Shown here one piece after another: positions 45,245 through 54,168 of a stretch of 64,000 nt of DNA. The first letter of the stretch is position 1; each line of letters starts with the position of its first letter. Origin of the DNA: Mesostigma viride (taxonomy: Eukaryota > Streptophyta > Mesostigmatophyceae > Mesostigmatales > Mesostigmataceae). A program made the position numbers and the translations under genes. The stretch spans positions 3,574,920-3,638,919 of the forward strand of contig RPFO01000076.1 in NCBI GenBank assembly GCA_009746045.1, written 5' to 3'. The notes under the pieces were generated by a model. It saw only the letters and a list, made by a program, of their open reading frames with translations. It ran no database searches and was not told where the DNA came from.

Positions 45245-45294
45245 AATTTTTTCCAAGTCCTGGACTGCCAAGTCCGGTGCTGGCGCGAGGCCTC

Positions 45295-45432
45295 GAGCGA
45301 GCCGACCACGTCGTGGACAGCGACCTGTCAGCCAAACTGCTGTCAAACACCAACGGTCAGGTCGACTGCAAAATGCTGCCAAGGCATCACGTCGGTCAGT
45401 TGACGGTGTTCGGCCAGGCCATGGCATTTGCA
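45295..45432 (+). pseudogene. Trace of Copia RNase H C-terminus
   Basis: In a different frame from the protease, NTNGQVDCKMLPRHHVGQL resembles the NQVADIFTKALPR-type end of Copia RNase H. Only about 45 residues remain, which fits an internal deletion joining the protease region to the end of the element. Weak similarity by eye. Confidence 0.35.
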
Positions 45433-45809
45433 ATTGCGCTAGCTGCATGCAGTGACCCTTGGAAATTGTCGCCCAGGATGCACAGACCCCACTCCTCAAG
45501 GTTGCCCTAATGTTTTGTCTGTGGGAAATGAACTTGTATGTCGACTTTTGTGTCGTGTTTGCTGGAAATTGTGAGGCGCCGTAAGCGTGCGTTTTCTGGT
45601 TCTTTCTTTGTGTTCTTCCAGCAATTATGTGTTTATTTTGCCATGCGTTCAGTGGCAATGGCCCACGCATTTTGGTATTGTTCCCACGAGACGTTTTCTA
45701 CGTACCTGGAGTGTATATCCAGAGTTTTTGCACGCTATTTGTGGCACTGGTCTGCGGCGTAGTGAAGCGCCGTTGTATCGTCGTCTACGACTTGTTTTCG
45801 TAAGTTATG
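45433..45809. other. Unassigned tail of the Copia element
   Basis: No 3' LTR matching 34510-35100 is found. The sequence runs into a truncated DIRS-like fragment at 45810. Confidence 0.4.
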
Positions 45810-46040
45810 TAGCTAGGGATAAGGGAGGTTTTGCGACTAAAAGCCGCTCTGGCTGGTTTTGTCGGCCTCTTTCTTTGCTCCCCACCCACCCACCCTTGTC
45901 TTGGTTGCCTCTAGGGCAACGTACTTCATGAAGGGCCTTGAACGGCGTGCCTCCGGGCATGTCAAACGTGTCACATGTATGCTTCCACTTATTGTTTTAA
46001 TGAAGATGCTGGTTTTTGTGGGAGCTGCGTGGGACATGAA
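45810..46040 (+). mobile_element. Truncated family 1 DIRS-like 3' end
   Basis: Matches the last part of A2, the C-rich linker and B2 of the element at 343-2306 (TAGCTAGGGATAAGG through GGGACATGAA), with a few differences such as a deletion in TCAATTAGTGTC. The 5' side is missing. The right edge again ends CATGAA. Confidence 0.85.
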
Positions 46041-46244
46041 AATTAATAGCCGTAATAATATGTATGCCGGTTTCCAGAGTTTCCGCATGAAAGTTGGGTG
46101 AGAAACTGGAAAAATCTACGTTTCCTTTGCCCCATTACCTCAACAAACTCGTAGAAACCTAATTATCAACCTTTGAACGCATCATCATGGTCGTGCCACC
46201 CAACAGCCACTGAAATTCGCGCGAAAACTGGCGAGATCTACCTG
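46041..46244. other. Short unassigned spacer
   Basis: No feature supported between the DIRS fragment and the first recognisable LINE coding sequence. Confidence 0.4.
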
Positions 46245-46260
46245 GGCACGTGCTCGCTTT

Positions 46261-47412
46261 GCTAGCATTGCAGGCCGTGCCCCTGGCCTAGCGATCACGA
46301 ACGAGCTTGGGGAAGGGGGGCCGACTAACAGGCAGAATTTACTAGCTGACCTCATTTATGCCGACGACATCACGCTCATCGAGAAGCCGGAGTCTGCCCA
46401 ACTTTGGCTGGACTGCCTGGCGCTCGAGGCTCGGGCGGTTGGTCTAGAAATCAGCCCCAAAACGGAGGCCCTGGCCCTCGGCATGCCAGGGCCCCCACCC
46501 ACACTCCGCCTCTTAGACGATGCCGAGGTCAACTACCCTCCTTCAGGCCGCTTCAAGCTGCTCGGCAGTTGGCTTCCCGACTGCGAGGACGACATGACGA
46601 CACGGATCGGCATGGCGTGGGCGCGCCTCCATGACCACCGCCGCTGGTGGAGCAACCCCGCCCTACCCCGGATCGTCAAGCGTCACCTCTTCAAGGTCGT
46701 CATTCTGACGATCCTGACCTACGGCGCCGAGACGTGGGCACTGACGCAGGAGCTGGAGCAACGACTCCACGGCGCCGTCACCAAGATGCTGCGCCAGGCC
46801 CTTCACATCCCCTTTGTTTTGCACATTAGTAATGAGGATTTGTACGCTGATTTGCCCTATGCTGATCAGGCACTCCGCAAAGGTGAAAACCATTTGCGTT
46901 CAGTGCCGGGCCGCGGAAAACGCGGAAAAACGCGATCTGCAAATGAATCCGACCGGAATCGAACTGGGGACCTCTCGCACCAATTTTGCTGACTATAGGA
47001 CGGACGTCTCCGGTTACCATGGCATCGCCAACTTACACCTACAGTCATCCGCAAAAGTTCTCCTGTCCGGGGAGTGATGCAAGCCTTTCGGATTTGGTAC
47101 TAGATAAATCACTCGAGATCTGTGTGCACACGCCCTATGTTTCCCACATTATTAGGCACAGGCGCCTGGGCCTAGCCGGGCACCTGGCTCGCACAGATCA
47201 GGTAGATACCTCAGATAGACTAGCTGGCACCAAGCCCGCCCAGCCTGGACGATATGTCCTAACCTGGCGTGCCCCCGGCCGCGCGCGGCAGGGCCGCCAC
47301 CCGTGGACTTTTCGTGATAGACTCGGCATGGACATGTGCTACACTAGACGTGACGGGCTCACCCCCGGGCAGCCTCCTGGTTTGTCTGTAATATGGAGGC
47401 AGATGGTACGCA
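46261..47412 (+). pseudogene. LINE reverse transcriptase C-terminal half, interrupted
   Basis: Contains the RT catalytic block LIYADDITLIEKPES (YADD codons at 46357-46368), then LRLLDDAEVNYPPSG, LGSWLPDCEDDM, RRWWSNPALPRIVKR and TYGAETWAL. After the 270-bp insertion the frame resumes at YVSHIIRHRRLGLAGHLA. The last residues (QMVR) are cut by the next insertion and continue at 49358 as KDRWQVVMKETTPKS to a stop. Frame arithmetic across both insertions is consistent. The endonuclease and upstream RT motifs are missing, so it cannot be active. Confidence 0.85.
46862..47131 (-). mobile_element. 270-bp tRNA-like short element inside the LINE
   Basis: Flanked by GCCCTATG at 46854-46861 and 47132-47139, an 8-bp target duplication. 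On the minus strand CCCAGTTCGATTCCGG resembles a tRNA T arm (B box) and TAGTCAGCAAAATTGG lies at A-box-like distance before it. No poly-A tail or inverted termini seen. A tRNA-derived SINE is most likely; an 8-bp duplication would also fit a hAT-type MITE, but matching inverted ends are absent. Confidence 0.7.
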
Positions 47413-49357
47413 TGGGCACTGCGAGCCACGAGCCACGAGGTAGCCATGGCTGACGGCGGAGCTCATAACTTTCACGTTTGAGCCCCAAATTCAGCTGTGA
47501 ATATCACTATCGCTTCGTCTTTCTAAGACGCACATGCTGATATAATTTTCCGAATCTAAAACGCAATATATGGCGCACAAACGCGCCTCGACGCAACGCA
47601 GCCTGGCGGCTGCGCTCGGCAATGAAAATTCTGCAGCTCAGGCTGCAGCTTCGCCTTCAGGTCCGGCAGGCGGCGATGACACTAGTCGTGCACTGGTGGT
47701 CGTCCAGCAACCCCCCGGGCTTAACGCCTCGCCATCTGCATCGCCTGACCCCAAGCGCACCCGCCCAGCCGACGACACAGGAGGGTCTTCACGCCCAGAA
47801 CCGAGCTTTCGGCCCCGGCCTTTCAAGGTCGCAGATTACGACTGGGCCACCATTTCTCCGACCGATGCTCTGCGCTGCATCTTCTTCGGGGATTACGCTT
47901 CGCTTTACGACCTGTGCCTCCATTTCCACTCCATCAATCGCCTCCTCGCCCCGGACGGCAGCCGCTGGGCCAACATCTACGGGCTGTCCGGCTGCGTCCG
48001 CCCCCATCTCCAGCACGCCATCCTCAACTCCCTTCTCCAGCGCTCTGACGGCGAGATCTGGGCTCCACCCCTTTCCGTCCCCACCCTCCGCTCCATCCTC
48101 ACGGAAGCCTTTCAGCAGCACGTGACCCCCCTTGCTGCCGACATAGCAGCAATCGGCGGCACGCTGACTGCTGAACTTCCTCACATTTCCACCGCCGCCG
48201 CCTCCACCTCCACGGCCATCTCCGCCTCCACTGCCGACATCAAAGCCCAGCTCCTCGACCTCGACCAACGCCTTCAAGCCACCGCCAACGCCCTTGAGAG
48301 CTTGCATGACACCGCCGGCCTCACCGCCCAGGCGGTGAAGGACATCGCCGCCCAGCCGGCGCCTGCTGGCTCGGCCGGCGATGCTCCCTCCACCTGGGCG
48401 GACTTGCTTAAGCAGCACACCACCTCCACCACCTCCACCATCTCGGCACAACTCAAGCAACAAGCCCTCGACCTTCGCGAGGAAGCCGACATCGCCCGGC
48501 GCAGCCACAATGTCATCGTCAAGCACTTCGACCAGCAGGCAGGTGAGACCTCCACGAGCCTTCTTGAGGCATTTAAGCGCGCCATTCTTGCCCCCATGTT
48601 ACTCACTGGTGAGCTGGACATGTCGGCTGTCCGCCTCCCCCGCGCGCGGGGGAAGGCTGGCCCGGCCCCCGTGCTCCTCACCTTTAAGTACATGGCGGAC
48701 AAGCTGGCGTTCCTTAAATGCCGCAAGAAGCTCTCGGAGACTCGCTTCACGCTGGACGACGACTTGACCCTGGCCCAGCAACAACGGCGACGCGAGCTAT
48801 GGCCGGCCTACCTTCAGCTCCGGCAGAGCGCAAGGGGGAAGCCGGTATACTGGAGGGGGGCGGTCATCCACGTTGACCACAAGCCCTGGCAGCCCCCTCC
48901 TGCCACCTCAGACTAGGAATATATATACCAGTAGTGTAGATTAGTAAGGCTTAGCCTAGCATGTGGCCCACGCGCATGTGCGCCCATAATGGCCCCCATG
49001 GATGATGCCTTCAACATTTAGCCATGCTTTGTCTATAATGGGACCCCCATGGATGTTGCATTAAGAACTTAGCCATGCTATGCCATGCAGAGAGATGCTC
49101 TCTGTCGAGAAGCCATGCCCTAGCCCTTGCATAGCCATGATGATCTTCCTCCCCCGTGCCAGGATCCCCTTAGCTGGGTTGAACCTGAGACAGCATGGTG
49201 GTGCCGGTGCCCTTGCGGCACCTAGAGCAAGTGTTGCTTACATTCCCACCCTTGCATGAAGTAGCCTAGGATGTATTTAAAGCCATATGCCCCTTCTCAG
49301 GGATATGTGCTACATTGACTCCCAACGGAGTGATGTTGATAATTAATTAATTAATTA
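47413..49357 (+). mobile_element. ORF1-only LINE derivative (HAL1-like) inserted in LINE copy b
   Basis: Flanked by ATGGTACGCA at 47403-47412 and 49358-49367, a 10-bp target duplication. The 1,945-bp element has a short 5' region, one intact ORF1 (47570-48916), a 3' UTR and an AATTAATT-type tail directly before the right duplication. The tail resembles that of the LINE it sits in, so it probably uses the same or a related reverse transcriptase. Layout matches mammalian HAL1 (half-L1), which also keeps ORF1 only. Confidence 0.8.
47570..48916 (+). CDS. LINE ORF1 protein (RNA-binding nucleoprotein)
   Basis: Intact frame of 448 codons from ATG at 47570 (MAHKRASTQRSLAAALG). The N-terminus is disordered and Pro/Ser-rich with a basic patch (DPKRTRP). 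The middle has long Ala/Thr/Gln helices suited to coiled-coil trimerisation (around residues 200-300). The C-terminus, LTFKYMADKLAFLKCRKKL followed by LTLAQQQRRRELWPAYLQL and GKPVYWRGAVIHVDHKPW, fits the RRM and C-terminal domain of L1-type ORF1 proteins (the RRELWP...GK-Y-RG-L-V-G signature). Such proteins coat element RNA and act as chaperones. GC-rich compared with flanks. No frame breaks, unlike most transposon genes nearby, which suggests a young copy. Confidence 0.85.
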   Translation: MAHKRASTQRSLAAALGNENSAAQAAASPSGPAGGDDTSRALVVVQQPPGLNASPSASPDPKRTRPADDTGGSSRPEPSFRPRPFKVADYDWATISPTDALRCIFFGDYASLYDLCLHFHSINRLLAPDGSRWANIYGLSGCVRPHLQHAILNSLLQRSDGEIWAPPLSVPTLRSILTEAFQQHVTPLAADIAAIGGTLTAELPHISTAAASTSTAISASTADIKAQLLDLDQRLQATANALESLHDTAGLTAQAVKDIAAQPAPAGSAGDAPSTWADLLKQHTTSTTSTISAQLKQQALDLREEADIARRSHNVIVKHFDQQAGETSTSLLEAFKRAILAPMLLTGELDMSAVRLPRARGKAGPAPVLLTFKYMADKLAFLKCRKKLSETRFTLDDDLTLAQQQRRRELWPAYLQLRQSARGKPVYWRGAVIHVDHKPWQPPPATSD

Positions 49358-49588
49358 ATGGTACGCAAGGATAGATGGCAAGTAGTGATGAAGGAGACCA
49401 CCCCCAAGTCTGTGGGGGCTCCGCGTGTGACCAAGTATGGCATTCATAGCGATTTGGGCCGCGGTGCCCACACCCCTGTAACTAGGACCTAGATAGCTTA
49501 TACCATCCATTCCATCCCATGTTCCCCTCCCACTGAGGACTTATGCTCACGTGACGCAGTCACTTGTCTATTAATTCATTAATTAATC

Positions 49589-51596
49589 TAACTGCCGCCA
49601 TCGCCGTCATCTTTACCTTCGTCCCACGAAAATGCCTGATTTCAGTGGTACATATTTGTTTGCAGCTGTCACAAAAAAAATCCAAAAAATACCAGGATTT
49701 TTTCTTGAGTTCTACGGGATGTAAGGAGGCCGTCCACCGAGTTTCAGACCGAAAATCTCGTATCTACTGTGCCTGCCACGTGTCAGATTACAACGCGATA
49801 CATCGCGTTCTAACCCTACAACGCGATACATCGCGTTGTAAAAAAACACGGGTTAATTACTGCAGCGTCATTCTTACACATGTGCACACAGGACTAAACA
49901 CGTTGTGTTGCATTGGCCGGCATAGACCTGCCCTGCGCCAGTCTCGGTCGCGCAATACTAATGGGCTCTGGTGGACCACCCCGGCGGGGTCGGCCATCAT
50001 CTGCGACTGATCGGACAACGCAAACAGCATGGTTAATGGATTCTCTGGGTAACGTGATGGCTGATTGGACCACTGGAGAGTCCAGAGCTGGGGCATTGCT
50101 GCCTGATCCCCACTTGTCCGCTTGACGTGCTTCTTGCTGCTGCCACAGTGCGCTCGCCTGTGTCTCCTGGGCAGCTCTGACATATTCATGGGCGCTGTAC
50201 CAGCTGTCAGCTGTCCGGGACGGGCCTAGAGGAATACCATTCCTGACGAACACAAACCAGGAAAAGTGAAGGCATGTAGGTATAGTAAGCACACGGACCC
50301 AGGAGACCATACCGAAATTATACCACATGATGGCGACAAACGTATATGATTAAGGTGACGGGACACCCCCGCGCGGAAAAATTCGAGGCACCGTCCGAGG
50401 TACCGTCCGTACCGTGAAAAGCGGGTGCAAGGTGGCGCACCCCTTGCGGAACTGGCCATGGCGACTGCGTTTAGGTAAAACTACCATTATAGCGCGAGCG
50501 AAATGCAAAACTTTTACTCGAATATTAGAAATGACGAGTTTATGATGTTGGCTTGTGGCGGAAAGTAGCTGGTTTACAATATGGTGGTAGTTTTTTATAA
50601 TGCCATCGGCATGGGGGGTAATCCGATTTTTTCGGTCGCACAGAATGAAATAAAATTCATGATAACGCCCGCAAGTTCGCGATTTGTTTGGGTGTTTGAC
50701 CAAAGGAGGCATTAATATCAGTAGCATTGAATTCTAAATCGAACAGGTGCTTTTTGCCAAGTTTTTGGCCATTCTCGATAAGGGAATTCTTCAGGCCTGC
50801 TCAGTGCTTGTCTGACCTTTCCATGAAAGAATGGCCGTTGTTGCGCGCCTGGGCGAGGGATTAAAGAGGGCAGGGTATAGATTTGTGGCGAACGTCATCT
50901 GCTATCAGTGCTTTCTTCTATGAGCTCATCGTTCCAGTTTTTTTGCATTCTTTTTGGGCAGTTTCCGCCAGCTAGCTCGCCGTTGCTGGCCGTCGTGCTG
51001 TTGAATACCTGGCAGCTTTATATTGTTTTCGTTGACGTCGTGGTTAGGGACGCTTCAGTCGCCGCCTATATATTCTCGGGAAAGTTTAAGGGACTTCATT
51101 CAACGCGTTCTGGCATGGATGTTGTGCGTATGGACGATTCTTGGTGTGTCATCAGTGTGCAAGAGTTAAAATCACATGTGCTTTGGTCAGTTTGCAGAGG
51201 TCTTTGATGAGAAAGGAGATGCTCATGTGGCCAAATGCTAATTAAAACCTCCTTGTAGCGCCTAGTGGCCACCTTGGTTGTAACGTGGGCAGTTTTTCTT
51301 GGAATGGCATCAAACCTTGAACATAGGAGGTACCATATGTGCAGAGGATGGTAGTATGTGGTTTGGCCAGTTTTCACGTGCTTTAGATGGATACAGGGGT
51401 GATAGTGTGGTAAAATACACTAAAAAACCTTCCTTAGCTTCGTCACAGGTGACAACCTATGAACGTTAAAAACTTAAGCTGCGGTTGTCAGAATGACCTC
51501 AAATTTTGGGGGCTGCATGCCCCCCCCCCCCTCACTAGTATTTGAAAATATGTGATATGGCATTTTGAAAGTGTTCATGATTTGTTTTATATTTTC
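49589..51596. other. Unassigned intergenic region
   Basis: No supported gene over 2 kb. It includes the paired palindromes at 49792-49837 and AT-rich sequence. Confidence 0.4.
49792..49837. repeat. Two copies of a short palindrome
   Basis: AACGCGATACATCGCGTT at 49792-49809 and again at 49820-49837, each an inverted repeat with a 2-bp centre, separated by CTAACCCTAC. Confidence 0.85.
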
Positions 51597-51600
51597 TTAA

Positions 51601-53311
51601 CCCCTCATTGGTCTTGCAGCCGATTTTCCGCCAAAAATCGACTTGCAGCCGATGCATCGGCTGCTCCGCGGGGGACCAAATTGCGCGAAAACTATTGAGA
51701 ATTAGGAAACGTTTAGCGGAGAAGATCGAAAGTTTATAATTTTCCTCACAGCATGGTACTAGGGTTCGCATACTTCTGACAAAGTTATACAGGTGTTCTG
51801 GCCGGTCAAAGTACAAGGGGTCAGGGTACTTTTTCACGTACAACGTGCATTCCGGAAAACGGCGACCTGGCCATGGCGGCTTGCGCCCACGCATGGAATT
51901 TATGTTTGCGTTCGAATTTTCTGGCCAAACTTAGGAAATTGACTTTATACGTCCTAAAGATCACACAGGCCAATTTTTGGTTCGCGGGAATGCCATTTGA
52001 TAGGTGTCGGCAGCGTTCTTGCTGGAAATAACTGCGATCAGGCCGGACGATAGAAACGTTGACAGCAATACCTTTCCGGCGTATTTTAAAGGATATATTG
52101 GTTTCGTTGTACTTTTTATGATACATAGTAGTCGTAAACGTGCAAGGGTGGCAAGAAATCGCCGAATCTAGCGACCATGCTGCACAACTTTGGTGTGCCG
52201 AAATGCGCCATTTTGCGGCCACCGCCTGGGCCAAGGTAACGCCATCCATGCCTGGTAAAGCTTCAGCATCGTTTTCCTATCGATGTTTGACGTTTATATA
52301 TCCGTTCTAGCTTGTGTAGCACATTCTTTTTGCATTATTCATGCTCTTTCTTGACCCTGGCCTGGCCCCTTTCTAAAACACCCTTCTTAGATGCTTCCCT
52401 CAGTCTGTTGACCTGCCACAGTGTGATGGTGATAAGTTTTAGATGCTGTATGGGTTTGAATACCTCCATATATGTTTGTTACACATTTCCCATACACATA
52501 TTGCATGAGTGTGAGGCAGTTGGCTGGTCTCTGTGGCATCATCAAGCACGTAACTGGTGAGTAAAAGCTTCCCATTGACAGCATGTGCCACCAGGTGTGC
52601 TGGCCATCACCTGGCAAGCTATAGCAGCTTAGGCCTAGTTTATCCTTGCTAGGGCAGGCTGAAATAGGCTCAACGTCACTAGTTTGTTGGTGGCTGCCTC
52701 CTATAATGTATGCCTTGCGTAGGGTATCCGTACCACGTTACCTACGTGCATGGACAAGGTGGCACCTGCCCATAGGTGCCATGTAAGGGCAGTGTGATGA
52801 TGCAGTTATGTTTCCCCATCATTGTGGAAGGGAAATGTATTGTATGGCATGGTTGGGGGCCATTTGGGGGCCATATTAGTAGGTATTAGTAGGTAGTATG
52901 CCCACCCCTACCCTCTTGGTTGCTTTTTACCAACGGTACCCCTATGGGCTGTACTGGGTGTAACTGCTGGTATACCCACCCAAATGATGACCCCAATGGC
53001 TCAAACTGTTCAGCAACTAATTGTTTATCATCCCTGAAGTGGTAGGTGCCTAGGTCTTATAACATAATTCAAAATGCACATTCTACCAAAAATGAAAACG
53101 CGCGTCTCGACCCCCCTAACTTTGGCGGTAGTTTTCTATGGCCTACCCTGCAGATATGTTAGGTTGTGTATAGCTCACCCCGAAGGGCAACTCATGGACA
53201 TGCTTGACCCCCAAGGACAGCCCTTGGATGTTGGTAGGTGTGCTGTGGGGTGGTTTGCAAATTTAGCATTTTGCAGCCGATTTTTCGGCTTTAAATGGGA
53301 CCAATGAGGGG
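51601..53311. mobile_element. Non-autonomous piggyBac-like element with TTAA duplication
   Basis: TTAA at 51597-51600 and 53312-53315 flank inverted termini CCCCTCATTGGTC and GACCAATGAGGGG (13 bp, exact). Just inside both ends GCAGCCGAT and its complement occur. TTAA targets with CCC-type ends are typical of piggyBac. The 1,711-bp interior has no credible transposase. Confidence 0.65.
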
Positions 53312-53315
53312 TTAA

Positions 53316-54168
53316 TAAAAAGATACGTGTTTTGCGGGAAAAATAATAACGTGTGCATCCGTGCTCATTTCTTGGTCCCAATCAGGTAGAGTCTTTCAAA
53401 AGTGGGGGGACTATATGGAGATATGTGATTTGGTCAAGAATTCTGTGCCTATTGTCCTAGGGAAAATGTGACTATTAATAGCGCCTTTTTCTATTCTTAG
53501 CGCATTACCGGTGTATGGTGGGGGCTAGTTCCCCCCCTAAGTGGTTGGAAATATTTTTTCATCATATTTATGGTCCCCAATCATCATTGGATTTTTATCT
53601 CATGCGTAGGTATGGTTTCCAGAAATGTGCACTTTAGGGGTGTGCTGTCCCCTTGTCTCTTCGAATTGAGAGGAGTCATGTGCAAGGATATCAAGACTAC
53701 GAAAGGCAGTTAAGAGACACAATGGTACTCGCACAAATGAATATAGCGGGCATAAATGGCTTTGGTTCTGAGGCAAACTAAGCATCCACTGAATGAAACT
53801 GACCAGCTGGGCAAGGCGCTCTCGTGTCATGTACTGACCAGGGCAAACCTGTCCTGAATAACCCAATGTACTCATCTCCAGCCCTAAGTCCCAGGCAAAA
53901 GTTCAATGCCCACAGGAAACCAGCAACCCAAGCTCGTAAGATGCTACCTGTGCACCTCCTCCCCCCTACGCACCCCCCGCCTTCTTTCCCTTTCAACATG
54001 AAGAAGACGGTCAACCTGAGGGTTGTATGGCGCAGCCATGCACAATCCCGCCCTCTCCCACAAAATGAGTTCCCATGCACCCTGACACAAACCTTTGTAT
54101 CGCATACAGAGCTCGATCCTAGACATCCTCCCAGCGTGCACACCCATCGCCCATGGGTGAAAGGTAAC
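53316..54168. other. Region 3' of POC5
   Basis: No feature I can support. It may hold the 3' UTR or a last small exon of POC5 if GTAAGT at 54172 is a donor rather than part of the stop context. Confidence 0.4.

Larger units (their letters stand above)
46245..49588 (+). mobile_element. 5'-truncated LINE (copy b) with two nested insertions
   Basis: LINE ORF2 sequence occupies 46245-46861, 47132-47412 and 49358 to about 49500, followed by the 3' UTR and a TTAA-rich tail (49571-49587). The gaps are a 270-bp tRNA-like element and a 1,945-bp ORF1-only element, each flanked by a target duplication. Removing both gives one continuous ORF2 C-terminus that matches copy a at 19 kb. The left edge is approximate. 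Confidence 0.85.

Noticed and set aside
45500..45809. 3' LTR of the Copia element
   Set aside because: No similarity to the promoter region at 34510-35100 could be found by eye.
47789..48526. 245-codon Gly-rich minus-strand frame
   Set aside because: Antisense shadow of the LINE ORF1, caused by its GC-rich codon use.
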